This document shows, piece after piece, positions 35,125 through 43,072 of a stretch of 64,000 nucleotides of DNA (its first letter is position 1; the number at the start of each line of letters is the position of its first letter). The notes under the pieces were generated by a model. The model made no database searches and had not been told where the DNA came from. It worked only from the letters and a program-made list of their open reading frames with translations. The position numbers were made by a program, and so were the translations under genes. The stretch covers positions 124,001 to 188,000 of the forward strand of contig NZ_CP131130.1 of the NCBI RefSeq assembly GCF_033705735.1. Reading direction: 5' to 3'. The stretch comes from Shinella zoogloeoides. Its GTDB lineage: Bacteria > Pseudomonadota > Alphaproteobacteria > Rhizobiales > Rhizobiaceae.

Positions 35125-36732
35125 TCAGGCCGTCGCACCGGCCGTCTTCGTCTGGTGGATCTCGACGAGGCTCGGTCCCTTGCGCCCGCCCGCCCGCTCC
35201 AGCGCTGACGGCAGGTCCTTGACGTCCGCGAGCCGTTCGGAGGGTACGCCATAGGCGGTGCCGATGGCGATGAAATCGGGGGCGGAGGGTTTGACGCCTT
35301 CGGGCGTGATGCCCGCGTCGATCATGTAGTTCTCGATTTCCTGGTAACCGTCATTGTTCCAGACGAGGAAGATGACGCGCGCCCCGGCATCCGCCGCCGA
35401 GCCGATCTCCGACAGCGAGAACTGCAGCCCGCCGTCGCCGACGAGGCAAATGATCGGCGCATCGGGCTCGGCCAGAGCCGCGCCGACGGCCGCGGGCGGA
35501 GCGTAGCCGAGCGCGCCGTAGCCCGTCGCGGCGTTGAACCAGCTTCGCGCGCGCGGCGCATCGCAATAGTAGTTGCCGGCATAGACGGCCTGCGTCGAAT
35601 CGCCGACGACGATCGCCTTCGGCAGCGTGCGCCAGATCGCGTCGAGGACGCCGATCTCCGCCTGCATCTTGGGTGTCAGCTCCTTCCACGCCGCCTTGCG
35701 GGCGGTCTCGGCGCGGGATGCGCCCTCGCTGACCGGCTTGTGCCCTTCGAGGAAGCCGAGCATGCCGGCGGCGGCCGTCTTGGCGCTGGAGAAGATGGAA
35801 AGGCTCGTCTGCGGCGTGCGGGCGAGCTGCGCGGCGTCGATATCGACGCGGATCAGCGTCTTGAGCCGCGGGAAGCCGCCGTCGACATTGATGTCGTAGT
35901 CCGTCGGGCCGAATTCCGTGCCGAAGGCGACGACGAGGTCGGCCTCGGAAAGAAGCCGCCGCACCGCCTTCAGGCTGGGGCTGGCCGGCACGCACAGGGG
36001 ATGGCCGGCGAGCATGCCGCGGGCGTTGACGGTGGTGACGACCGGCGCGCCGATGCGCTCGGCAAGCGCGCGGATCTCCTCTTCCGCCGTGATCGCCCCG
36101 CCGCCGGCGAGGATGACCGGGCGCGAGGCATTGGTGCAGAGAATGGCGGCGCGCTGCAGCGTTTCCGCATCGGCGCGCGGGCGCGTCGCGACTGCGGCGG
36201 GGAAGCTGCCGGTCTCGATGGGCTTGGCCATCACGTCGGTCGGGATCTCGATATGCACCGGGCCGGGGCGGCCGGAGAGCAGCACGGCGAAGGCGCGCTC
36301 GACGACGAGCGGCAGGTCGGCGGGGTTGAGCAGCGTGTGCGAATAGAGCGCCAGCGTCTTCATCATGCCCTGCTGGTCCGGCAGCTCGTGCAGCAGGCCG
36401 CGGCCGTGGCCGAGCGAATCGCGCTTGTTGACGCCGGAGATCACCAGCATCGGCACGGAATCCTGCCGCGCCTGCGCCATCGCGGTGATGGTGTTGGTCA
36501 GGCCCGGGCCGGTGATGACGAGCGCCACGCCCGGCTTGCCGGAAACGCGTGCATAGCCGTCGGCCATGAAGCCCGCGCCCTGTTCGTGGCGCGGGGTGAT
36601 GTGGCGGATTTTCGAGGCGGCAAGGCCCCGGTAGAGCTCGACCGTGTGCACGCCCGGAATGCCGAACACCACCTCGACGCCATTGGCTTCCAAAAGGTCG
36701 ACGAGGACTTCACCGACTGTCTTCGTGGTCAT
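35125..36732 (-). CDS. aruI: ThDP-dependent decarboxylase, 2-ketoarginine (5-guanidino-2-oxopentanoate) decarboxylase-like
   Basis: 535 residues from MTTKTVGEVLVDLLEANGVE. It has the three-domain ThDP fold: catalytic E50 in PRHEQGAGFMADGYAR, the cofactor motif GDGGLQFSLSEIG with the distal NNDGY, and a Rossmann-like middle domain. AruI in pseudomonads decarboxylates 2-ketoarginine to 4-guanidinobutyraldehyde. The assignment rests on the gene context: directly upstream, overlapping by 4 bp, is an aminotransferase that resembles AruH, and the cluster carries a basic amino-acid importer. Without context it could be called an acetolactate-synthase-like enzyme, so substrate remains inferred. Confidence 0.78.
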   Translation of the reverse strand: MTTKTVGEVLVDLLEANGVEVVFGIPGVHTVELYRGLAASKIRHITPRHEQGAGFMADGYARVSGKPGVALVITGPGLTNTITAMAQARQDSVPMLVISGVNKRDSLGHGRGLLHELPDQQGMMKTLALYSHTLLNPADLPLVVERAFAVLLSGRPGPVHIEIPTDVMAKPIETGSFPAAVATRPRADAETLQRAAILCTNASRPVILAGGGAITAEEEIRALAERIGAPVVTTVNARGMLAGHPLCVPASPSLKAVRRLLSEADLVVAFGTEFGPTDYDINVDGGFPRLKTLIRVDIDAAQLARTPQTSLSIFSSAKTAAAGMLGFLEGHKPVSEGASRAETARKAAWKELTPKMQAEIGVLDAIWRTLPKAIVVGDSTQAVYAGNYYCDAPRARSWFNAATGYGALGYAPPAAVGAALAEPDAPIICLVGDGGLQFSLSEIGSAADAGARVIFLVWNNDGYQEIENYMIDAGITPEGVKPSAPDFIAIGTAYGVPSERLADVKDLPSALERAGGRKGPSLVEIHQTKTAGATA

Positions 36733-37919
36733 GCGTAGCGCTCCTTGGGGCTCGTGGCACGGGTGGCAAGCGCGGTAATGCGCCGGCACGCCTCGTCGAT
36801 ATGGGTGTCCGGAACGGTGAGGCTGAGGCGGATGAAGCCTTCCGCCTGCTCGCCGAAGGAGGAGCCGGGCATCGTGGCCACGAATTCCTCGCGCAGCAGC
36901 GCCCAGGCGAAATCCTCGCCGCTCATGCCGGTCTGCGAGACGTCGACCACGATGAACATGCCGGCTTCCGGCGGCAGCGGCACGAGGCCGGGCGCGCGGG
37001 AAAGCGCATCGGCAAAGCGCGCGGCGCGCGCCTGATAGCTCCGGCGCATGGTGGCGGCGGTCGCGATGGGATTGTCGAGCGCATAGGCCGTCATGTCGGC
37101 GATGAAGGGCTGGCCGCCGAACAGCATGGTCTCGGATACGGCGAGCAGCCGCGCGCAGAACTCCGCCGGGCCGATCGCCCAGCCGCTGCGGAAGCCCGGC
37201 GCGGCGTGCGACTTGGAGATGGACGAGACGACGACGGTGCGCTCGGCAAGGTCCTCATGGTCGAAGGGCGAGGCGAAAGTACCGTGGAAGACGAGCTGCT
37301 CGTAGACCTCGTCGCAGACGATCCAGAGGTCGTGCCTGCGGCAGACGGCGCCGATCTCGGCGATCTCCTCCGCCGTCAGCACGGCGCCGGTCGGGTTGTG
37401 CGGCGTGTTGAGCAGCAGCACGCGGCATTCCGGCGTGATGGCGGCTTCGAGGTCGGCCGCCTTCATGTGGAATCCGTTTTCCGGGCGCAGCGGCACGGGC
37501 ACGCAGCTTGCGCCCGTCGCACGGATGACGCCCTCGTAGCTGGCATAGAGCGGATCGCCGACGAGCACCGCATCGCCCGCCTCCACGAGGCCGAGCATCA
37601 CGGCGAAGAGGGCGGTCTGCGTGCCGGGAAAGCACAGGACGTTCTCCGCGGTCACGTCGCCGCGGCGCTTCTGGTACTTGCGCACCAGCGCCCCGACGAC
37701 GGCCGGCTCGCCCCGGCCGTTGGAATAGCGGTAACGGCCCGCATGCATGGCGCGGATGGCTTCGGCGAGCAGCGTCGGGTCGGGCGCCACGTCCGGCTCG
37801 CCGATGGTCAGCTCGATGACGGGCTTGCCCTCGGCCTTCATGCGCCGCGCTTCGGCATGGATGGCCCATTTCTCCGAGCCGAGATTTTGAAGCCGGTCTG
37901 TGATGGATGCATAGCGCAT
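36729..37919 (-). CDS. aruH: Fold-type I aminotransferase, arginine-pyruvate transaminase-like
   Basis: 396 residues. PLP-binding residues are visible: N175 (NTPHNPTG), D203 and Y206 (CDEVYEQL), and K236 in SSISKSHAAPGFRSGW. The blocks YRYSNGRGEP, VPVPLRPENGF and SISKSHA fit the AruH-like branch as I remember it. It would move the amino group of L-arginine to pyruvate to give 2-ketoarginine for the overlapping AruI-like enzyme. The ATG at 37919 has GGGAGGA upstream; a longer N-terminal frame is rejected. Substrate is inferred from pairing and should be tested. Confidence 0.78.
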   Translation of the reverse strand: MRYASITDRLQNLGSEKWAIHAEARRMKAEGKPVIELTIGEPDVAPDPTLLAEAIRAMHAGRYRYSNGRGEPAVVGALVRKYQKRRGDVTAENVLCFPGTQTALFAVMLGLVEAGDAVLVGDPLYASYEGVIRATGASCVPVPLRPENGFHMKAADLEAAITPECRVLLLNTPHNPTGAVLTAEEIAEIGAVCRRHDLWIVCDEVYEQLVFHGTFASPFDHEDLAERTVVVSSISKSHAAPGFRSGWAIGPAEFCARLLAVSETMLFGGQPFIADMTAYALDNPIATAATMRRSYQARAARFADALSRAPGLVPLPPEAGMFIVVDVSQTGMSGEDFAWALLREEFVATMPGSSFGEQAEGFIRLSLTVPDTHIDEACRRITALATRATSPKERYA

Positions 37920-37945
37920 GGCCGTCCTCCCTGGAAAATGTTCGT

Positions 37946-38569
37946 TTAGCCCGTCGCGGGCCTGAAGGTCAGTCCGAGAAGCGTCTCTATGGTGGAGAGC
38001 GCGATCTCGACGAGTTCGCTTTCGCCGAAGAGCTCGCCGGCAAGGCAACCCTCCAGCCACAGGCCGTCGAGCAGGCCGTTGATGGCGATGGCGAGCCGCC
38101 GGCAACGCTCCGGCGAGGCGTCGACGCCGCGCTCGGCAAGGAAATCCGCGAGCAGCGCTTCCAGCGCGTTGCGGAAGCCGAGATAGCCTTCGCGGTGGAT
38201 CGCGGCAAGCTCTGGATCGACGCTGACGCGGCTGATGAACGACGCCCAGAGCGAAAGGCTGCGGCTGTTGGCGACCGGCTCCGTCAGGTTGATGACGATG
38301 AAGTCACGTAGCCGTGTTTCCGGATCGCCCGTCACCCGCTCGGCCTTCTCGGTGAGCCGGGCGATGACGACGCGGTAGGCTTCCTGCAGGATATGTTCCT
38401 TGGACTGGAAGTAGTGCCGGATGAGGCCCGCCGTGACGCCCGCCTTGATGGCGATCTGCCGGACCGTCGCGCCCTCGAGGCCATATTCCGCGATGCAGTC
38501 GAGCGTCGCCTCGATCAGGTCGTGGCGGCGTTCGGCTTCGGGAGCGCGATGGAAGGTCCGGCGGGCCAT
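37946..38569 (-). CDS. TetR-family transcriptional regulator (BetI-like)
   Basis: 207 residues from MARRTFHRAPEAERRHDLI, with an AGGAGAAG ribosome site. The helix-turn-helix reads GATVRQIAIKAGVTAGLIRH followed by YFQSKEHIL. The ligand domain has the BetI-type pattern (LWASFISRVSVDPELAAIHRE, in part; AINGLLDGLWLEGCLAG). It lies 26 bases upstream of the aruH-like gene on the same strand and downstream of the deiminase-family gene, so it probably controls the cluster. A candidate operator is the dyad at 39574-39594 in the divergent promoter region. Confidence 0.9.
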   Translation of the reverse strand: MARRTFHRAPEAERRHDLIEATLDCIAEYGLEGATVRQIAIKAGVTAGLIRHYFQSKEHILQEAYRVVIARLTEKAERVTGDPETRLRDFIVINLTEPVANSRSLSLWASFISRVSVDPELAAIHREGYLGFRNALEALLADFLAERGVDASPERCRRLAIAINGLLDGLWLEGCLAGELFGESELVEIALSTIETLLGLTFRPATG

Positions 38570-38588
38570 TTCTTCTCCTGGTTTCAAC

Positions 38589-38632
38589 GCAATTCCGGAC
38601 GCAAGACCGCTTTACACTTTTGCTGGAATTGC
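38589..38632. repeat. Copy 2 of rhizobial GCAATTCC...GGAATTGC repeat
   Basis: Arms GCAATTCC (38589-38596) and GGAATTGC (38625-38632) pair perfectly around CGGACGCAAGACCGC...CACTTTTGCT. It shares its right half with 4319-4359. It lies between the TetR gene and the deiminase-family gene, ending one base before the latter's stop codon. Confidence 0.78.
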
Positions 38633-38633
38633 T

Positions 38634-39512
38634 TTACGCCGCCCGGCGCAGCACCGGCCGCGTCAGGCAGGTCGGGCCGCCCTCGCAGGCGATGCACAGC
38701 GCGTCGGCCTCGAAGGTCTCGACCTTGCAGCCGGCCGCTTCCATCGCCGCCTTGGTGGCCGGGAAGCCTTCCACCATGATGACCTCGTGGGGCCGCGTCG
38801 GCAGCACGTTGAGCGACAGGCCGTTGCTGGCGTGGAACTCTTCCGCCGGGGCCTCGATGAGGCGCACGCCGCGCTTCTTCAGCATCTGGTAGAAGGCGGC
38901 CGGCAGGAGAGGCGCGAAGACGAGAGCGAGGTCCTCGGCAAGCGGGCTCATCACGCTCATCAGGTGGAGGCAGGCCTCCTCGCCCTGCCAGAGCGGCAGG
39001 TCATAGGCGAGCACGCTGACGCCATGCGGCGCGAGCATCCGCGTCAACTGGTCGATGCCTTCCTGGTTGGTGCGCACGCCGCGGCCGACGACGAGGGTCT
39101 TCGCGTCGAGCCAGATGCAGTCGCCGCCCTCGACGGTGCCGTCGCCCTCGATGCGGCCGAGGATCGGGATCTGGCGCTCGGCATAGGCCTTTTCATGCAG
39201 GGCCGTTTCGGAAACGCGCAGCGGCTTGCCCATGCGCAGGAGGATCGCGCCGTGGTCGGACATCAGCGACGGGTCGTGCGTGAACATGGCGTCGGCGAGG
39301 CCATCGCCCTCGTCCTCCAGCCAGATGATCTCCGTGCCGGACTTTTCCACCAGCTCGGCAAAGGCCTTGTACTGGTGGACGGCGCGCGCGCCGTCGAAGG
39401 TCGGGCCGTAGTGCCACTTGGACGGGTCGGCGGCCTTCAGGCTTGCGCCCGGCCGGCGCATCAGCACGCGCAACAGAGGGGCCGACATTTCCTGCGAACC
39501 GTAGGCGGTCAT
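38634..39512 (-). CDS. Arginine deiminase-superfamily hydrolase (dimethylarginine dimethylaminohydrolase-like)
   Basis: 292 residues of the amidinotransferase/DDAH fold. Catalytic features are in order: FTHDPSLM (F77-D80), VEGGDCIW (E128-D131), CLHLMSVM with H183, and GGPTCLTRP with C282. The Cys-His-Glu set is that of enzymes cleaving the guanidino C-N bond: DDAH gives citrulline plus a methylamine, and arginine deiminase gives citrulline plus ammonia. The size fits DDAH better than the 400-residue deiminases. It is the first gene of the minus-strand half of the arginine-type cluster and has a good promoter at 39577-39605. Confidence 0.82.
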   Translation of the reverse strand: MTAYGSQEMSAPLLRVLMRRPGASLKAADPSKWHYGPTFDGARAVHQYKAFAELVEKSGTEIIWLEDEGDGLADAMFTHDPSLMSDHGAILLRMGKPLRVSETALHEKAYAERQIPILGRIEGDGTVEGGDCIWLDAKTLVVGRGVRTNQEGIDQLTRMLAPHGVSVLAYDLPLWQGEEACLHLMSVMSPLAEDLALVFAPLLPAAFYQMLKKRGVRLIEAPAEEFHASNGLSLNVLPTRPHEVIMVEGFPATKAAMEAAGCKVETFEADALCIACEGGPTCLTRPVLRRAA

Positions 39513-39573
39513 TCAATGCTCCTCAAAGGAAAATTCATCTTGGACGGGCGCTGCCGGAAAAGTCAGCGATACG

Positions 39574-39605
39574 ATTATTATACGCTTGAATAATTTCTTA
39601 ACAAG
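39574..39605 (-). promoter_or_regulatory. Promoter of the deiminase-family gene with overlapping dyad
   Basis: Minus-strand -10 TATAAT (39582-39577, perfect) and -35 CTTGTT (39605-39600) with a 17-base spacer. The dyad ATTATT-N9-AATAAT (39574-39594) covers the -10. It is a plausible TetR operator in the spacer between the two divergent halves of the cluster. Confidence 0.6.
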
Positions 39606-39725
39606 TGCCACGATGGCTTCAACAAGACGAAACGACGGGCCGAAGATGCCCGCGGGAACGCTGAAAACAGGGGAATTTGGCATGGGTCATGCATCGATTT
39701 TCCGTGCGCTGGAGACGTCTCCGCG

Positions 39726-40499
39726 ATGACGGAACGCGCCGAGGCAATCGCGGTCACGGACCTGCACAAGCGCTTCGGGCCTCTGGAGGTTCTCAAGGGC
39801 GTATCGCTGACCGCGCATGAGGGCGACGTCATCGCCATCATCGGCGGTTCCGGCTCCGGCAAGTCCACCTTCCTTCGCTGCATCAACATGCTGGAGCTGC
39901 CGAGCGCCGGCACGGTGACGATCCATGGCGAGACCATCGCCATGAAGAAGGATGGCCATGGCGGCATGATGCCTTCGGATCGCAGGCAGGTCCAGCGCAT
40001 CCGCTCGCGCCTCGGCATGGTCTTCCAGAGCTTCAATCTGTGGCAGCACATGACGATCCTCGAAAACGTCATCGAGGCGCCGGTCCATGTGCTGGGCGTG
40101 AAGAAGGACGAGGCGGTCGAGCGGGCCGAGGCGCTGCTGCGCCGCGTCGGGCTCTACGAGAAGCGCGACGCCTATCCCGCCTTCCTGTCCGGCGGCCAGC
40201 AGCAGCGCGCGGCGATCGCCCGGGCGCTCGCCATCCAGCCCCATGTCATGCTCTTCGACGAGCCGACCTCCGCGCTCGACCCGGAACTGGTCGGCGAGGT
40301 GCTTTCCGTCATCGGCGACCTCGCCAAGGAGAAGCGCACGATGATCCTCGTCACCCACGAGATGAAGTTCGCGCGCAACGTGGCGAGCCATGTCGTGTTC
40401 CTGGCGGGCGGCGTCATTGAGGAACAGGGGCCGCCCGAGGAGATCTTCGGCGCGCCGAAATCCGAGCGGCTCAAGAAATTCATCAGCTCCATTCACTGA
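39726..40499 (+). CDS. Polar amino-acid ABC transporter, ATP-binding subunit (HisP/ArtP-like)
   Basis: 257 residues. Walker A is GGSGSGKST, the Q-loop is MVFQSFNLWQH, the signature is LSGGQQQR, Walker B is VMLFDEPTSALDP and the switch His is in LVTHEM. The long helical insert and the GGVIEEQGPPEEIFGAP end match the HisP/GlnQ group. It powers import of polar, probably basic, amino acids with the following binding protein and two permeases. It is the first gene of the plus-strand half of the arginine-type cluster. Confidence 0.93.
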   Translation: MTERAEAIAVTDLHKRFGPLEVLKGVSLTAHEGDVIAIIGGSGSGKSTFLRCINMLELPSAGTVTIHGETIAMKKDGHGGMMPSDRRQVQRIRSRLGMVFQSFNLWQHMTILENVIEAPVHVLGVKKDEAVERAEALLRRVGLYEKRDAYPAFLSGGQQQRAAIARALAIQPHVMLFDEPTSALDPELVGEVLSVIGDLAKEKRTMILVTHEMKFARNVASHVVFLAGGVIEEQGPPEEIFGAPKSERLKKFISSIH

Positions 40500-40527
40500 G
40501 AACCATAAGACCAACAGAGGGAAGAAC

Positions 40528-41310
40528 ATGAAGAATGCCCTGAAGACAATCGCCCTTGCCGCCGCCATCGGCCTTGCGGCCATTTCCGGCGCGGCCGCCG
40601 AACAGGTTCGCGTCGGCTTCGCCGCCGAGCCCTATCCGCCCTTCACCTCGCCGGATGCCTCGGGCAACTGGGAAGGCTGGGAAGTGGACTTCATGAAGGC
40701 GATGTGCGCCGAGGCAAAGCTCGACTGTGTCATCACGCCGGTCGCCTGGGACGGCATCATCCCGGCGCTGACCTCCAACAAGATCGACATGATCATCGGC
40801 TCCATGTCGATCACGCCGGAGCGCCAGCAGACCATCGACTTCTCCGACAAGTACTATAACACGCTGCCGGGCATCATCGGCCCGAAGGACCAGAAGTTCG
40901 AGCCGACGCCCGAGGGCCTTGCCGGCAAGACGCTCGGCGTGCAGGTGGCGACCATCCACCAGGTCTATGCCAACAAGTACTTCGCCCCGGCCGGCGTGAC
41001 GGTCAAGGAATACCAGACGCAGGACGAGGCCAACAACGACCTCGCCGCCGGCCGCATCGATGCGGTGCAGGCCGATTCCGTGGCGATGCTGGAATTCCTC
41101 AAGTCCGAACAGGGCGCTGCCTGCTGCGACATGAAGGGCATGGTCAAGGACGATCCGGAAGTCCTCGGCCTCGGCGTCGGTGTCGGCCTGCGCAAGGGCG
41201 AGACCGAGCTGAAGGACAAGGTCAACGCCGCGATCAAGGCGATCCGCGAGAACGGCAAGTACGAAGAGTTCTCGAAGAAGTATTTCGACTTCGACATCTA
41301 CGGCGGCTGA
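40528..41310 (+). CDS. Amino-acid ABC transporter, periplasmic binding protein
   Basis: 260 residues. The signal peptide (LAAAIGLAAISGAAAEQ) is followed by a family 3 solute-binding fold: VRVGFAAEPYPPFTSPD, GWEVDFMKAMCAEAKLDCVI, WDGIIPALTSNKIDMIIGSM and ERQQTIDFSDKYYN. The EPYPPF and the acidic pocket residues are as in lysine/arginine/ornithine and histidine binding proteins. It lies between the ATPase and permease genes, followed by a large palindromic repeat that may uncouple its expression from the permeases. The exact ligand is not decided. Confidence 0.92.
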   Translation: MKNALKTIALAAAIGLAAISGAAAEQVRVGFAAEPYPPFTSPDASGNWEGWEVDFMKAMCAEAKLDCVITPVAWDGIIPALTSNKIDMIIGSMSITPERQQTIDFSDKYYNTLPGIIGPKDQKFEPTPEGLAGKTLGVQVATIHQVYANKYFAPAGVTVKEYQTQDEANNDLAAGRIDAVQADSVAMLEFLKSEQGAACCDMKGMVKDDPEVLGLGVGVGLRKGETELKDKVNAAIKAIRENGKYEEFSKKYFDFDIYGG

Positions 41311-41328
41311 TATCGCCTTCGGGGCGCT

Positions 41329-41470
41329 TGCCCCTCACCCTAACCCTCTCCCCGCAAGCGGGGAGAGGGGACGCGTCCCACGCGGTGTTGCATTTCCGGG
41401 AAACCGGTGCGGCATATCCCCTTTGCCCCGCAGCCAAGGAGAAGGTGGCCGGCAGGCCGGATGAGGGGCG
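41329..41470. repeat. Composite RIME-like repeat inside the importer operon
   Basis: CCCTCTCCCCGCAAGCGGGG palindrome (with the matching GAGAGGGG) at the left, and AAGGAGAAGGTGGCCGGCAGG followed by CCGGATGAGGGGC at the right (quoted in part). It occupies most of the 215-base gap between the binding-protein and first permease genes and would fold strongly in the mRNA. Confidence 0.82.
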
Positions 41471-41525
41471 AGCCGCCTCAAGCAAAGAAACGCCGCGAAA
41501 TTGACCTGAAGGAATCTGAAACCCC

Positions 41526-42254
41526 ATGGCCGATGCCGGATCGCTGATCAACTGGAGCCTGCTTGCCATCCAACCACCCGGCTGGGGCGGGGTCCTGCTC
41601 GGCGGGCTCTGGAATTCCATCCAGATCGCCGTCGGCGGCTACGGGCTCGGCCTCGTCCTCGGCACCGGCGGCGCCATGGGCAAGCTCTATGGCGGGCCGG
41701 TCACGAAGGACCTGCTGGAGGTCTATACGACGCTGGTGCGGGCGGTGCCGGAACTCGTGCTGATCCTCATCCTCTATTATGCCGGCACGGACGTGCTGAA
41801 CCAGATGTCCGCGGCCCTCGGCTGGGGGACGGTCGATATCAGCGGTCTTGCCGCCGGCATCTTCGTCATCGGCGTCGTGCAGGGCGCCTATTCCACCGAG
41901 GTGCTGCGCGGCGCGATCAAGGCGGTGCCGGCGGGCGAGATCGAGGCGGCGCGCGCCTACGGCATGTCGCCGACGCAGATCATGCGCCGCGTCACCCTGC
42001 CCGCCATGTTGCCGCACGCCATTCCCGGTCTCTCCAATCTCTGGCTGATCGCCACGAAAGACACGGCGCTGCTCGCCGTCGTCGGCTTCAGCGAGCTGAC
42101 GCTCGTCACGCGCCAGGCAGCGGGCAGCACCAAGGCCTATCTTCTCTTCTTCTGCGCGGCCGGCGTGCTCTATCTGATGATCACGCTCGTCTCGAACGTG
42201 CTGATCGGCTTCATCGAGCGCCATTACCGGCGCGGCATGACGAGGCCGGCCTGA
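41526..42254 (+). CDS. Amino-acid ABC transporter permease (HisQ-like)
   Basis: 242 residues with five or so helices. The EAA loop that docks the ATPase is GEIEAARAYGMSPTQIMRRV. The segment GGLWNSIQIAVGGYGLGLVLG and the LVRAVPELVLILILYY block are typical of HisQ/ArtQ permeases. It pairs with the next permease, whose ATG overlaps its stop by one base (TGATG). The upstream spacer holds a RIME-like repeat. Confidence 0.92.
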   Translation: MADAGSLINWSLLAIQPPGWGGVLLGGLWNSIQIAVGGYGLGLVLGTGGAMGKLYGGPVTKDLLEVYTTLVRAVPELVLILILYYAGTDVLNQMSAALGWGTVDISGLAAGIFVIGVVQGAYSTEVLRGAIKAVPAGEIEAARAYGMSPTQIMRRVTLPAMLPHAIPGLSNLWLIATKDTALLAVVGFSELTLVTRQAAGSTKAYLLFFCAAGVLYLMITLVSNVLIGFIERHYRRGMTRPA

Positions 42255-43072
42255 TGAGCGAGCAAACCATCTCCGCCATGGCGCTGACCGAGCTGCCGTC
42301 CAAGCAGAGTTTCTTCAAGCCGCACCGCATCGTCCTGATGGCGATCGCCGCCATCCTCGTCTTCTGCGTCGTCTGGTTCATGCGCTGGGACTGGGTGCCG
42401 AGATATTCCGGCCGCCTTGCCTATGGCGTCGGCGTCACGCTGCTGATGCTGTTCAGCACCGCCTTTATCGGCTTCCTCCTCGCCGTTCCGATCGGCCTCG
42501 TGCAGGTGACGGGGCCGTGGCCGCTCAAGATGCTGGCGAAGGGCTTCTGCACCGTCATCCGCGGCACGCCGCTGCTCTTGCAGCTCTGGCTGCTCTATTA
42601 TGGGCTCGGCTCGCTGTTTCCGCAGTTCCCGAGCATCCGCAGCTCCTTCCTGTGGCCCTATCTGCGCGAGGCCTGGCCCTATGGCGTGGCGGCGCTGACC
42701 ATTTCCTTCGCCGCCTATGAGGGCGAGGTGATGCGCGGCGCCTTTGCCGGCGTGCCGCGCGGCGAGCTGGAGGCCGCCCGCGCCTATGGCATGAGTCCGT
42801 TCACGGCCTTCCGCCGCATCTGGCTGCCGCGCGCCGTGCACCGTGCCCTGCCGACGCTGAACGGCGAGACCGTTCTCCAGCTCAAGTCGACGCCGCTGGT
42901 CGCGACCATCACGGTGATCGACGTCTATGCCGTCATCTCCAAGGTGCGGCAGGAGACCTACATCACCTATGAGCCGCTGCTGCTGCTGGCGCTTATCTAT
43001 CTCTGCCTGACCGCCATTCTGGTGGTCGCCTTCCGCTATTTCGAAAGCAAGATCCCGACGCGTGGTGCCTAG
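42254..43072 (+). CDS. Amino-acid ABC transporter permease (HisM-like)
   Basis: 272 residues. A hydrophilic N-terminal extension of about 28 residues precedes the first helix. The EAA loop GELEAARAYGMSPFTAFRRI and FCTVIRGTPLLLQLWLLYYGL define the HisM-type partner permease. Translation is coupled to the first permease, and the M20 hydrolase starts immediately after its stop (TAG followed directly by ATG at 43073). Together the two permeases form the heterodimeric channel. Confidence 0.92.
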   Translation: MSEQTISAMALTELPSKQSFFKPHRIVLMAIAAILVFCVVWFMRWDWVPRYSGRLAYGVGVTLLMLFSTAFIGFLLAVPIGLVQVTGPWPLKMLAKGFCTVIRGTPLLLQLWLLYYGLGSLFPQFPSIRSSFLWPYLREAWPYGVAALTISFAAYEGEVMRGAFAGVPRGELEAARAYGMSPFTAFRRIWLPRAVHRALPTLNGETVLQLKSTPLVATITVIDVYAVISKVRQETYITYEPLLLLALIYLCLTAILVVAFRYFESKIPTRGA

